Part shown: positions 23,090 to 35,784 of the stretch, one piece after another
How positions within the stretch are numbered: the stretch's first letter is position 1
Layout: every line of letters starts with the position of its first letter
DNA from: Amphiura filiformis
Taxonomy: Eukaryota; Echinodermata; Ophiuroidea; Amphilepidida; Amphiuridae
Direction of reading: 5' to 3'
Assembly: GCF_039555335.1 (NCBI RefSeq)
Contig: NC_092640.1
Coordinates: 27,747,446-27,811,445 of the forward strand
DNA length: 64,000 nucleotides
Notes under the pieces: generated by a model
Databases searched by the model: none
The model's input: only the letters and a program-made list of their open reading frames with translations
What the model was told of the DNA's origin: nothing
Made by a program: the position numbers and the translations under genes

Positions 23090-24028
23090 TACAAGATTAA
23101 TAACAAACATTTCATGACTTGTGCAAGTCTGACTACATTGGACTGTTGGATTTATCAACCTGTAATATTGTGATATTTATATCCTGTTGCTATAATGACT
23201 TGAAGAACACTTATTATTCACAATAATTATGTTTTGAACAATGTAACAATTATAGCTATTTATGTAAAATATGCAATAATTACAAAGTGTAGACATGAAT
23301 AGCTGGAATTCTTTAATATTTTGATTGTATGAATTCAACGTCTTATTAAGATGTTTCATTCAAAATCTCGGGATTTTTTCACAAAATACAGTACCTTAAG
23401 CCATGGGTGGGTCCAGGGAACCTTGGAGCTCTCTACATATCATTCTTTTTGATGAATTGAGGGCAAGTTTGAAAAAAAAAAAGAAATATTTCTACTTCGA
23501 AAGGGGTACCCACCTCACCCTCCCCACCCAAAAAATATTTGCAGAGATGTTAGTTTAATAAAGTACAGTACAAATATAATTTATAAAAATCAAGAAATTT
23601 GAAAAACATTGAGGGCGTCCTTGTCAGCAAATGTTACAATATTGCTTTAAACATGATAAAGGTTATGCTAATGTCTTTGCCCAATACCTTCAAAATGTGT
23701 CTTCCTTCGCTATGATAAGCAGATCTCCATCTGAAGATCATGCTCCCAGGTGACAATATTATAGATAATGGGTGTTTCTGAAGTAAACAAGCATCACTGA
23801 TTGCATGTATGCTATGAAAGACAAATATAAACTGAAAAATGATTTGTGCATGTTTTTATTTGTTTGAGCATGGTGGTAGGGGTGTGTGCATTTGTATATG
23901 TATTCATGTGGAAGTGTGCATATGTGACATGATATGGTCCATAGAGGCCAAAGGCGGCAAAATTGAAATTGAGATAAAGGCATAATGGAGTAAAAAAGCA
24001 ACTTAAGAACCAAGTATGCTAGACCTTT
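23090..24028. other. 3' flank of TLR copy 1, duplicated after copy 2
   Basis: 3' untranslated sequence (TTTCATGACTTGTGCAAG) is shared by all three TLRs. Further blocks (CGCTATGATAAGCAGATCTC, ACTGATTGCAT, AAGACAAATATAAACT) recur after copy 2 between 31160 and 34050, there separated by insertions. No additional gene seen. Confidence 0.65.
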
Positions 24029-24744
24029 GGGGCGAATTTCTCGATAGGAGTCTTAGTAAGCCTTAGGCTTAAGGTGGCCTTGAGGCTACTAAGCCTAGCC
24101 CGCTCTCGAAGCCCGAGTCTTAACTGTAGCCGGATTTCTTGAACGCAAATTCAAGCTGGTCTTAGTGGCCTTGCAGGCTTAATGCTTGCTGGTCCCTTTC
24201 TACCAGCGACTTAATTGTATAGGCAGTTGGAGGTAGATGTGCATAAGCTGTTGTCTTTCACGGTTTACCGTACTAACAAAGTAATAACAGCGCAAAGACT
24301 AGCCTAGACCGGCGGTCTTGTGCTTGGGCTTACACCGTACACAACTTGATGCAAGGCTAGTATTTTTTTCTGTTTTTGTGTCTTTTATGTATTATTTTAT
24401 TTCCACTTTACTTTATTATGAGTCCTGCTTGCATGAATGATACGTCTATACTTTTTACTAGACTCATTAATTTTTCTTTGCATTTCAAAAACGGTCAAAC
24501 TGCAAGCCTACAGAAAAGGAAACTTTGATTCCCCTAAAAGTAGGCCTAAAGCAAAAATTGTTTCACACTTCAAACAAATCATACGCATGTTTGTCAAAAG
24601 TAAAACATTATTTAAGGATCATTTTGGTGCAAAAACAAAAACATAACCAAGCATTTGACAACCATCGTGCGTGCTATCTACTGCTGATATTTTCATGTTC
24701 TATTTGTGAATTTAACATGATCTATGAGTGCATTAGAGTTTAAT

Positions 24745-24789
<45 letters not shown>

Positions 24790-24790
24790 T

Positions 24791-24842
<52 letters not shown>

Positions 24843-25928
24843 AAAAGAAGTTTTGTTTCTTGATCATTCAAACGTTTCAAGAACTGTTCCTTCGGGTATG
24901 TTAACGAAACGACTCCGTTCACAAATATAATCATTATTGCCATCAGCATGCCTGCAAAAAGTCGCACTCAGGCAACAAATGTATACATAATTGAATTACT
25001 GCATATTTTGCAGCTAAATTTGAAAGCAAGGCGTCCGATAATAAATCTCAGGCAAAAAAGAGGAAAGCATGGGAGCAAGTCATGTGGAACATTAAGGTTT
25101 TTGGACATGTGTCAAATATGGGGGGGACACTTCTTGTAGCAAAATATCGTAAGGTTAGTAATATTTATTGAACATGAAGGAGAGGGTTGCTCCTATTTGT
25201 TGACCGTTACAAGTTAGGTTCAAGCAGATCAGTAAGCCTTAAAACATTGCCTTTACTGAATTGCCAGCGCGATTTAAATTTGGTATCTGAATACTTCAGA
25301 AAAGGATCCTTCCTCTCCTAAAGACGCTCACAACAGCAAGTTGACGTCGAAGATTGCGTCTCCGTCTCGCTTTAATTGCACCACTTTGGCACCGTTGCTC
25401 CAAAAGAAAGTTCATCATTCAAAATGAGTAGACCTTATAGCAACAGCAGGTTTAACTGACTCGAATGAACACTACAATAAAATGGTGAAATGTTCAACTA
25501 AATCGAACAATAATTATTACCTAGGGGTAGGGGCCTACTCTTTGTTGAATGAAAGACAGCATCAGTTTCGATTTCTCAAAAATATGAAAGAAAAACTTTG
25601 CGTTACAATTTAAGCAATTTGTAAATTGAAATCGACCAAGGCTTACGACCTAAGACCTGCTCTGAGACAGGGCCAAGAAAAGCCGCTGTAAGCCTGGCCT
25701 AACAGGCTTGCGTAGACTACGGCTACAGAAGACTGATTTCGAGAAATGCAAATTTTACCGAAGCCTGGGACTAATCCTACAAGCCTGGCCCACAGGCTAA
25801 CGAAGCCTCGAGGCTATGGTAGCCGTGCTTCGGGGAACGTGTTTTCAGTTAAGCCTGGTCTTACGACCTCTTAAGCCTTGCGGCTAGACTAGCCAACTGC
25901 TAAGCCACCCGTCGAGAAATTCGCCCTT
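24029..25928. mobile_element. Inverted-repeat element rich in AAGCCT/AGGCTT
   Basis: The ends GGCGAATTTCTCGA (24031) and TCGAGAAATTCGCC (25912) are perfect complements. Both terminal regions are packed with AAGCCT/AGGCTT and TAGCC motifs in both orientations, like subterminal repeats of DNA transposons. No transposase recognised. Confidence 0.7.
24745..24842. repeat. Microsatellite (ATG)n
   Basis: About 32 ATG units with a single interruption, inside the 24029-25928 element. The poly-Met and poly-Ser frames here are artefacts. Confidence 0.97.
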
Positions 25929-26560
25929 GGTGTTTTCAGTATTATGATAGCCTTATGTTTGTATTATTTAATACTTGTAACTCAATTTTCAAACAAGCCT
26001 CCTTTCGTGACTCCATAGTTGGAGAACAAGTGTTATGAGCCATAAAGGAGGGTAAAGCAAGCAGTAAGTACATACTACCTCCTATACATTCCAGTGCACA
26101 ATTCTAACAACCCTTTCAGCTTTTCCAGTCCTTAGGGGATTTGGATAGTAAACCTACAACAAGGATGCCAGATAGTGAACTTTGTACAGAGATTGACTTT
26201 CTTGCAAAATATAATGTAACATACAGCTTTCTATATAACTTTTGTTTCGTTTAAAGTAACTTTCTGTATTAGTTTTGTTTACACTGTGACCCAGAATACT
26301 TTCATTTCTGAAGACAAAGCTCAATAACACTAATTTTACAACCATAATTCAAATTTGTCCTGAAGTTGTGGGGTATGAGTTTTTGTACCTAAATATTCGA
26401 AGGTCATTTTATGAGTGTACAAACATATTGAGGTTAAAGAATCGTGTACTGACAAATGAGCATGTTTTAGATCCGGGTGATACTGATGAGCAGATTGATT
26501 TTCTAAATCAATAGAGGATCTCACTATTAAATCAATAGAGGAAAGTAAGTTGTGACACCA
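25929..26560. other. Intergenic between TLR copies 1 and 2
   Basis: No gene or recognisable repeat beyond short AT-rich sequence. Confidence 0.4.
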
Positions 26561-26590
26561 GGAAGTGAAAGTGAAAAGAAGTGAAAGTTC
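26561..26590 (+). promoter_or_regulatory. GAAA-repeat, IRF/ISRE-like site upstream of TLR copy 2
   Basis: GGAAGTGAAAGTGAAAAGAA followed by GTGAAAGTT contains overlapping GAAANNGAAA units, the core bound by IRF proteins, about 255 bp before the start codon. This is motif similarity only; function is inferred. Confidence 0.35.
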
Positions 26591-26841
26591 AGGTTATAAA
26601 CTTTCTGCCTACATAATTTGTGGATACTTTCTATTTGCTGGGCATTTGTGTGGTCAAGGCTCCATCATCGTATACGGGTTGTTTCATTTGAAAGAAGATG
26701 TATAGAGAACTAGTCATGACTTGCAAGAACAACTAGCCAATCAGGGAAGAGCATTACATAATCTTAAACATTCCGTGTTGTTGAAGCATTTACTGTTTTT
26801 GCTTTGACTTAATTTGTTTGCTGATAGTGAAATAGTGCATC

Positions 26842-29800
26842 ATGGTATACTTTCTGATCTGGATGTGTGTGGTTCTTAGATTTACTGTAGCACCATCAAC
26901 TGACTTCACCTACCCAAAGGGCTTGCCATGTAAGGTATACAACAGCACTGAGTTGGACTGTAGCAATAGGGAACTAACAAATATTCCATCTATAGAAGAT
27001 CCCAAAGTCAAGAGTTTAGATTTGAGTGATAATCAACTAGAAACTATCCGCGGAAAGAGTTTTATTCATCTCAATTCACTCCAGAAATTAGATCTGAGCA
27101 ACAATAAGATGCCCAATATCAGCAATGACACATTTACAGGTTTGAACAAACTGGAAACGCTAGACCTACGCTATCAATTCAGTTATCTTACACTCCATGG
27201 AAGCCCGTTTTACTCTCTTGTGTCCTTGAAGAAGTTGTATATTGGAGGTATGTATGCTGGGAAGTTCATTCCATCGCCATTAGTGTTCAATGGATTGCAT
27301 GAGCTGCAAATACTTCTTATTGTAGGTGGTGTTGGATTGATGGAACCATTTCCTGATTCTATTTTCCAAGACTTGACTAATCTGATTCACTTGCAAGCAG
27401 CACATCTTGGTGATTGGATTCCATCTGTTTTGTTCAATTTCACGAGTTTAGAATACTTAGATATATCCTGGAATCGTTTCTCAAGCTTACCAGACAAATT
27501 CTTCGCAAATCTCATCAGTCTGGAATATTTAGATCTATCTTCCAATTCTATATCAAGCTTACCAGAAACATTGTTTGTTAATCTTACACGTCTATTATAT
27601 TTAGACATTTCCTATAATTTGCTCTCTTCTACTCCTTGCAAAGCAATAGAAGGCCTACAAATGTTATCAACATTAGATATTTCTCAGAATGATTTTGAAT
27701 ATGTACCTTGCTCTATTGAAAATATGACTAGCCTCAATGAGTTAACCATATCATTCAATTATGATGACGATAACACAGACTATTGGAATGTAACCAAATG
27801 GTCAGAACTAATCACAAGGTTACCAGCTTCACTATCTACTCTGAGCATGGACATAAATGGCAATAGTAATGCTGTATTTCAATATGTGAGACCTGGATCA
27901 TTAGTGTATGCATCTCTGTCATCTTTATTAATTTCATATTGCAATTCAAATCCAATAAATTTTGTATCAATTGAAGATGATGCATTTGGTATTTTTCCAC
28001 ACCTACATGAATTAAGTATACTTAACCCTTGTGTTAATAGTAATGTAAGAGTGAAGGCTGTATCTTTAACCAAATATGCCTTTCGAGGGTTATTACAACT
28101 GAAGTCATTGCATCTCATTGGAATGGGTCTGACTGAATTTCCTTATGAAGCACTAAGAGTGCTTGCAGACTCACTAGAACACTTGAAGTTGACCAATAAT
28201 AACATAAAAGACATGTACAATGATGGGAAGTACGTGAGCTATAAACTACCAGGCATATACCATGATGGGGAGTATGTGAGTTATAATGATAATAATGACA
28301 TCAAGCATAATGGGGAGTACATGAGCTTAGGATTGAAATCCTTGGATATCTCAAGGAATCCCATGGAAAATGTGGACCTTGGATTATTTAGCAATCTCAC
28401 CAATGTGTATTTGAATCATCTTGACACTTATATGGTTTTATACACTTGCACATTAGCACCCTCAATGTGGCTCTCAGATTTATTTACATTTCAGTTGAAG
28501 ATCTTTCTGCAGTTTCATATGATTATCCTTTACAATTGTGTAATTCATACCCTGTACTTGAGGAAATTACTTTTAGTAAACTTGCATTCTGGTTTACATT
28601 TGAATTGGGTAATTGTTCACATCTCAAGTCACTTTCCATATCTGACTCAGAAAGAGTCTATTTGATTTTTAACAAAGAAATGAACCATTTTCCTCACCTA
28701 GAAAAGCTGTCATTAGCAAACTGTAAATTGTCATCAATTAATCAATTAATTCTTGAGATTCATAGTCTACAATATCTAAATCTGAGTTACAATAACATTG
28801 TCAATATTTATGAAAATTACTTTTCTTCACTGGTAAACCTCAAACACTTGGATCTCAGTCACAATGAAATAGAAAGATTACCTGAAAATCAATTTCATTA
28901 CATGTCACATCTCACTTGCCTTAATTTGACTGGAAACAAACTTGGCAATTTAAATTCTTTGAAAGGACTCTATGGTCTACAAACACTTATTGTATCTGGT
29001 AATGCATTGACTACACTACCTGCCTTTCTGATGAAAATACCATACAACCTGCAGCATGTTGAATTTGGAGACATCCCATTTTCTTGCACATGTGATATAC
29101 AACCCCTGCAACATTGGATACTGACAGATACAAACACATACATAGATCCACAGCCTCCATACAAATGCAAATCTCCTGCAATTAAAGAGAATCTTGGTAT
29201 CACCGAATTTTCTTTAGACTGCAGTCTGCATCTTGAAAACTACATTATACCAAGCGTATCAGGTTTACTTGTTATTGGTGTAATAGTTTCTCTAATTTAC
29301 AAATATAGATGGCGCTTACATTACAAATGTTGGGTTTTGTGTTGTCAGAGAAGATATCAGAGATATATAGATAACGATGATGATGCTGATATCAATAGTG
29401 ATGATGAGGATGATGTTGATGCCCCATATGAAGCACCAATCATGCGACGTCGATATCATGCGTATGTTGCCTACCACAGAGACAATGAAGCATGGATAAA
29501 TGATCAACTCATTCCAAACATTGAAGATGGACCAGAACATTTCCGACTTTGCCTTAAAGAAAGAGGTGACATTCCAGCAGGGCATTATATTCTCAATGCT
29601 ATATGTCATGGTATTAAGCAAAGCCGCAAAACTATCGCAGTTTTATCAGAGAATTTCATGGATGATGGATGGTGTCATTATCAGCTACATTTTGCACGAA
29701 TGCGAATGGTAATAGACAATGCTGATGTACTTGTCCTTGTACAGATTGGAGAAATTCCTGATCATAAAAAAACATTGTTGCTTCGTCAGTTATTATGTTA

Positions 29801-29915
29801 CAAGGAAGTGTTGAAGTGGCCTGAAGATCCCAATGGACAAGAGTTATTCTGGAATCAGTTGAAGATGAAACTACGTAAACCAGGTCGAGTGGATCGTAGA
29901 TTTGACGCCGTTTGA
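26842..29915 (+). pseudogene. Toll-like receptor, copy 2, with one frameshift
   Basis: The first frame (26842-28665) starts with a signal peptide (MVYFLIWMCVVLRFTV), an N-cap and LRRs; after about 28410 it leaves the TLR sequence. The second frame (from about 28446) carries the remaining LRRs, LRRCT, transmembrane helix, acidic linker, complete TIR and the stop at 29913. The interval between NVYLN and the next conserved block is 35 nt here against 27 and 30 nt in the other copies, so the change is a +2-type shift. Everything else is well preserved: the TIR is nearly identical to copy 3. It is either a very young pseudogene, a segregating allele or a sequence error. It also has a tandem triplication of a short LRR motif at 28210-28327. 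Unshifted, it would be a typical TLR of about 1020 residues. Confidence 0.9.
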
Positions 29916-30150
29916 TACAAAATAATAAATAAACATTTCATGACTTGTGCAAGTCTGACCACATTGGATTTATCAACCCGTAATATGGTGATATTTATTT
30001 CCTGTTGCTTTAATGACTTATTCACAATAAAATGTTGTGGACAAAGTAATATTTATGTAAAATATGCATATTTATTCAAGAATTAAAAAGTGTAGACATA
30101 AATAACAGGAATATTTTTTAACTAGGCGGTTACCCGTATTTGGCGGTTCT
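29916..30150. other. 3' untranslated region of TLR copy 2
   Basis: Homologous to the 3' ends of the other two TLRs (TTTCATGACTTGTGCAAGTC). AATAAA occurs near 29926. Confidence 0.6.
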
Positions 30151-30159
30151 CGGCTGTCG

Positions 30160-31135
30160 CGATAACCTGGCTGATGGTGACTGTACTCACCAAGTTTTAT
30201 GCCCATAGGACAGTTTTACTAATTTGACCTCAGATGACCCCTTGTGACCTCGAAATGACCTTCCAAAATTAGGCTCTAAATGTTGACTGTACCCACCACG
30301 TTTCATGCCCATACGACAGTTTTTTGTAATTTGACCTTGGATGACCCCAGATGACCCTAAAATGACCATCCAAAAATTTGACTCTAAAAGTTGAATGTAC
30401 CCACCAAGTTTCATGCCCATACGACATTTTTTACTAATTTGACCTCAGGTGACCCCTGATTGACCCCAAAATGACCGTCCAAAAATTTCAATCTAAAAGT
30501 TGACTGTACCCAACAAGTTTCATGCCCATACAACAGTTTTTACTAATTTGACCTCAGATGACCCCTGGATGACCTCGGGTGATCTTGGCCCACTAACCGA
30601 AACAAACTTGTTCTGTCTGAGGTCCAGATGCACCCATCCACCAAGTTTGAGGAACGTGCGACCCCTAGTCTCCGAGAAAATAGGCGGAAAACAGTTTTTA
30701 CTAATTTGACCTCAGATGACCCCTGGGTGACCTTGACCCACTAACCAATACAAACTAGTTCCGTCTTAGGTCAAGATGCACCTACCCACCAAGTTGCATA
30801 CCCATATGACAGTTTTTACTAATTTGACCCCTAGATAACCTCTGGTGACCTTGACCCACTAACCAATAAAAACTTGTTCTGTCCCGGGTCAAAACGCACC
30901 CACTCGTCAAGTTTGAGGAACGTGTGACCCCCAGTCTCTGAGAAAAACAGTTTTTACTAATTTGACCCCTGGATGACCTCTGGTGACCTTGACCCACTAA
31001 CCAATACAAAATTGTTCTGTATGGGGTCAAGCTGCACCCACACACTAAGTTTGAGGAACGTGCGACCCCTAGTCTCCGAGAAAATAGGCGGACAGACAGA
31101 CACACACACACATAGACAGACAGACGATGCCTATT
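30160..31135. repeat. Tandem repeat, about 106-bp then longer units
   Basis: Repeated blocks AAGTTTCATGCCCATACGAC and TTTTTACTAATTTGACCTCA occur four times at about 106-bp spacing, followed by longer units with GTTTGAGGAACGTGCGACCC and CTAGTCTCCGAGAAAATAGG. It ends in a GACAGACAGACACACACA simple repeat at 31092-31125. Confidence 0.85.
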
Positions 31136-31450
31136 ATCATGATTATTATATAGATATTTCATTCGTTTGACGATTCTTATATAAAGATGTTTCATTAAAA
31201 ATGTCATATTTTTTTCACATTACAGCACCTAAAGCACAGGGTGAATCCAGGGATCTACTCCGAGAGGGGTACCCACCTCACCCGCATCACCCCCATGACC
31301 TATAGAGTTGTATATGACCAAAATTTTGCATGCCAGAAACTTTATCATGAGTGGGGCTTTTCTTTTAAAAACCTGGATCCATCCCTGCCCAAAGCATTGA
31401 TTTTTTACTGAGATGTTAGTTTATTAGGGAACAACCCAAAAGTTCGATTG

Positions 31451-33342
31451 AGCCCTATAAATGAAAGTCCTTTCGTTAGAAGGCTAACCTCCTCCCCCCT
31501 CCCCTCTAACGCAAGTGTCAAATATCGAAAATCCCAACCCGTATAGACCTTTTTCCCTCTTTCCCATCATGTACTATTCCAGGGGGGTATGAGTGTCGCA
31601 AAATACATCATCTCCCCCCGGGAGTACAGAGTTACGTTCATTACATTCTGAATACGGACATTTCGGCTGGTGCCTTCATCACAAAAAAGGAATCCCCGAT
31701 AATCACGATAATGGTGCACGATCCCTAATGCCTTTCGGGGGCAAAAACAACAACATTTCTATGCCTTATGGACATGGTGTCGTCACCAAAAAAAGTTTCA
31801 TAGTGCAGTGTCGTCCACGGCATATTCACCGTGACCTTTCCAGCCATAAACCCACTTATTGAACATGTTGAAGATTAAACCGATATATGCAGTACTAACC
31901 ATTATAATTATAGTAATCTATTGTCCAATGCAAATTTATTACTACCTTGATAATATTGATCCAATGAGCGACCGAATTGTCCAATCCAATCGATAATGAT
32001 GCTATTGACATGTACGAGCGGAGCTCCACTGACCGAGTTTTGGGATATCTTTCACTGGTTTGCAGCTGTTTGCTGTCATTTACTCATCAAGGCGGACCAC
32101 CGTTATTATAAGGACTATGCCAATTATTTAAAGATTGACATGTGGAGAATAAGCCATAATTGATTGACAGAAAGTACTAAATTTGTACCTATGACGGTTT
32201 TATGACACCAATGTTCCAAATACGACCAAAAAATGGCTGCCCGGTGAAGCAAAATGTGCATTGGAATAACACGGCGAGTTTGGATAGATGGTAGGATTTC
32301 TTTTTAATAAAAATGTATGTTCCCCCGTTATTAAAGCTTGTACCGGGTTGAAGATTCAGATATTTGGAAAAGAATAAGTAATTGAAACATAGAGCAAGTA
32401 CCAAAATCATAGCTTTTATACTTTTTGATATATGATGCTAACTAGTTCATCCCATATAGCTACAACACAGCGCTACCAGTAGGGTTCAATTGCCTATTGT
32501 GAGTGCCCCTGTGTTGTGTGCATACATGTAGTTAACAATAACTGCATGATGTCCTGTTATTGAAACCTAACTATGTATACATTTTATAGACCTAATGGTG
32601 AAAAACTAGTGACGGGACACACATTGATATTTTGTCGGCGTCCGTTTCACTTTTTTCGGAGATGAAAATAAAATGTAAACAAAATCTCCGTAATTGCTTC
32701 ACTCGTGTATTCAATAATTGCATAATTAGTAACATCGATGGCCTTTACGATAATCCGCATATATGGAATCAGTATGCCCATATTAAGACAAAATAATTGC
32801 AAAGGCCTGGCAAAGACCATCGGATGCACAGGATCTATGAGGTTGATGAACTACGTCATACCCCCCTGGAATAGTGCATTGTGGGATAGAGGGAAAAGGG
32901 TCAATTCATTGGACACAGGGCCGTCGCTATGGTCGATGGGGTTGTGGAGGGGTGCGACATTGCTAGGATATTGATCACGTTTAAGAAACAATAATTCTAT
33001 TTTATTTTGAAATATTTTTCTTCATGAAAAATTAGGACTTGCTGGATTTTCAAATAAAAAAAGAATTAAAGTGTGTTACAGCTGCTTTAAAAAATGAACT
33101 TACAAGTTGCAGGTTGCGAGTACTGCACTCTATATTTATTTGAAATCATTTTGAAGCAACCACTGTAAAATGTCAATATCGTACTTCAGAAAATACTAAA
33201 ATTTTACAATTAGGCCTATTTTATTAAATCCTTTAAAAAGATCAACTTCGACCGATGTTTTAGCTACTTCTTTACAAACGTAATCAGACTTTTTGACCCC
33301 CCCCCCTCTCCTCCCTAACGAAAGGACTTTCGTTTATAGGGC
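31451..33342. mobile_element. DNA transposon-like insertion, about 1.9 kb
   Basis: Inverted ends AGCCCTATAAATGAAAGTCC (31451) and GGACTTTCGTTTATAGGGCT (33323) frame the insertion. TLR copy 1's downstream flank shows the uninterrupted arrangement near 23550. A nested segment (31805-32575) recurs at 57178-57860. Confidence 0.7.
31805..32575. repeat. Dispersed repeat, second copy at 57178-57860
   Basis: Long near-identical blocks (GTACGAGCGGAGCTCCACTG; GGATAGATGGTAGGATTTCT; GTGTTGTGTGCATACATGTA) are shared in the same order. The function is unknown, and no domain was recognised in the short frames. Confidence 0.8.
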
Positions 33343-33457
33343 TTCGTCGGACATTCAAATGTCTTGGAAGAGCACTTTCAAAATGTCTCTTCCCTCGCTA
33401 TGATAAGCAGATCTCAATCTGAAGATCAAGCTCCCAGGTGACAATATGGGTGTTTCT

Positions 33458-33990
33458 TAAGGGTTTGGTATGAACGTTTGGACAGTATTTATTGTGGGAC
33501 ATTAGAGCACATCACACATATCGAATTGCATTCTGAATACGAAGAATGTCCTTCTGATATCAAATAATTTTGATATTTTTGAAATTCGCAATGTAATACA
33601 CATTTTATGGCAAATGATTAAAATTTATATTTTTGATATTTAACAGTACTCGAAGTAAACATTATAAATCTGATGATTTATAAAGTGGGATGAAAAGCCG
33701 ACGATCAATTGAAAATTTTGACCTTTCGTATTGAAGATATGGATATCTTCAATATGTCATTAGATTTATAAAATTACTTCGAGGACTGTTATATATCAAA
33801 TATGTGAAAAATATCCAATTTTAATAATTTGTCATAAAATTTGTATTATATTGTGAATTTCAAAAATGAAAATTATTTGATATCAGAAAGACATTCTTCG
33901 TATTCAGAATGCAATTCGATATGTCTGATGTGCTCTCATGTCCCACAAAAAACTGTCGAAACGCTCAAAACGCTCATTCCAGATCCCTTA
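33458..33990. mobile_element. Foldback element with arms of about 230 bp
   Basis: The left arm (33458-33690) and right arm (33755-33990) are complementary, including GTGGGACATTAGAGCACATC and TCGAATTGCATTCTGAATAC. It interrupts a flank that is continuous after TLR copy 1 near 23780. Confidence 0.85.
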
Positions 33991-33999
33991 TGTAAACAA

Positions 34000-34740
34000 G
34001 TATCACTGATTGCATTTATGCTATTAAAGACAAATATAAACTAAAATATGATTAAACTTGTGCATGTGTTTGTTTGTTGGGGTGTTTGTGTGTGTATATT
34101 TATTTATTTGTTTGTGTTTCATGTCATGGAATAATAGAACAAAAGTATGCCTTTAAAACCTCTGATGTGATGTTTTGTTCCCAGGAGGCCACTTCAGAGA
34201 AATGTGTTGCCATTCTCAAGCAGAAATTCAAGTGAGAGGGTAGTTTTTTAATACAATTTTGAGGTTTTCACTGACCCACGTTTAAGGTCCCAATTGTGAA
34301 AACGGGTATGCTTTTTTTGCAACACAAGTCAGCGTTTAGGGTATAATTTACAAGATAATTTGCAAGATATTAAAATCCTGAAAAAATATTCTCACACATG
34401 ATGATGTATCTTTTGTCAGAATGCTGTAAATCTCAGACTTGTTAATATCCAATTTAATCATGTAACGTGTCTTCAGGTGAAAAGGGTCGCTTTTTATAGC
34501 AGATTGGTGAAAAGGGTGCATTTTTATGGTAGGTCAGTGATAAGGGTAGGTATTTCACATGACATAAGTCAATGGTGTGAAATTTGAGGGCCTGCTTGAT
34601 GATGACAAAACAGATATATATATTAGTGGCCCCTGGGTTTAATTTATTCTGAAGAACCATGTCCAATATTTGTGTGCCAGAGATGGATTAAACTTCCAGA
34701 GTTTGGGTCAAAAGTTTGAGATTGGCTATATGCAAATATT
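34000..34740. other. Duplicated TLR flank and intergenic DNA
   Basis: The first 80 bp match the flank of TLR copy 1 (ATCACTGATTGCAT). The rest holds short imperfect repeats of GTGAAAAGGGT near 34476-34555. No gene seen. Confidence 0.5.
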
Positions 34741-34748
34741 AAGGAATT

Positions 34749-34784
34749 GGGTGGGGTGGTGGGGTGGTGGGGTGGGGTGGGGTT
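34749..34784 (+). repeat. G-rich GGGGTGGT repeat, G-quadruplex-prone
   Basis: Six or more runs of three or four G separated by one to four bases, for example GGGTGGGGTGGTGGGGTGG. It meets the usual G-quadruplex pattern. Confidence 0.8.
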
Positions 34785-35784
34785 GAATTATGAAATGATA
34801 CAGTATTATACACAGGTCTGTGTAAAAATACTGCAATATTCTGGATTACGATTTAAAAAAAAATCCAATAATAGAAGAAGCCTTTCTCCAGTGATTGCTT
34901 GTTTTAGGTTAAATATCACTAATAGGCCTGGGCGATACACGATAATACGACGTGTAACTATTTGTTTGCATGGCATCTGAAAAGACTGCATTAAAATCGC
35001 TGAAATTGATCAAGTTATAGCCAAAAAAAGTACTTTTTAGGGTTTGATGCTTCAAAATGGTATATTTTCGCTCATTATATGACATTTGTGTTGTAATAGT
35101 ACCAAAATTCATGCGCACGGCTTCGGTTTTTAGTAAATATTCGCCCTACCATATTGTAACTTTCAGCTTCGAGGGCGCACTGCCATTTTAAGGTGTTTAC
35201 GGTTCAGTGCGTTAAAACAAGATAAGTCTCAGGTCAACCTATGTTGAGTTTTTGATCATTTGGCATCTAAATCATATAGTTTCACCTGATATTAGTGGCA
35301 TTTAACTGTGAGTATTCCGAATATGAGAAAATTCCACCCGAAATAAGCCATTTTCCCAATGAAACCCGTGTAATACATAATTAGTGGTATTTAACCTATA
35401 CCGACTGATCTTCCTCCGGTATTTCTGTGGGATTTATCTGTTGTACCGCAATTTTTTTTGCGTAAATTGTCCATCCCCCATCAAAATACACTGGCTCCGC
35501 CCCTGGGAATCTAATCATTAACTTGAAGAATGCGACTGGAATTTTTTTTAATTATGGGTTTATTACTCAGAAAATCAAAATTGCAAATGAGAAACATGTA
35601 ATAATGACTTTGGTTATGAGGGTGACGATATATATATTGGTAGTTGATTGTCCAATCAAGTGACTGATGTAGATGCGAAATGTGTCACCAAAAGTATGCT
35701 TTTATACATTCTCCAATTCTTGAAAGTTTTTCAAAATCCTGACGTCTTTAGCAAAAGTCATTAAATAAAAGTATCTGATAGTGT

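Noticed and set aside
24724-24967. Poly-Met and poly-Ser frames
   Set aside because: Microsatellite (ATG)n read in different frames.
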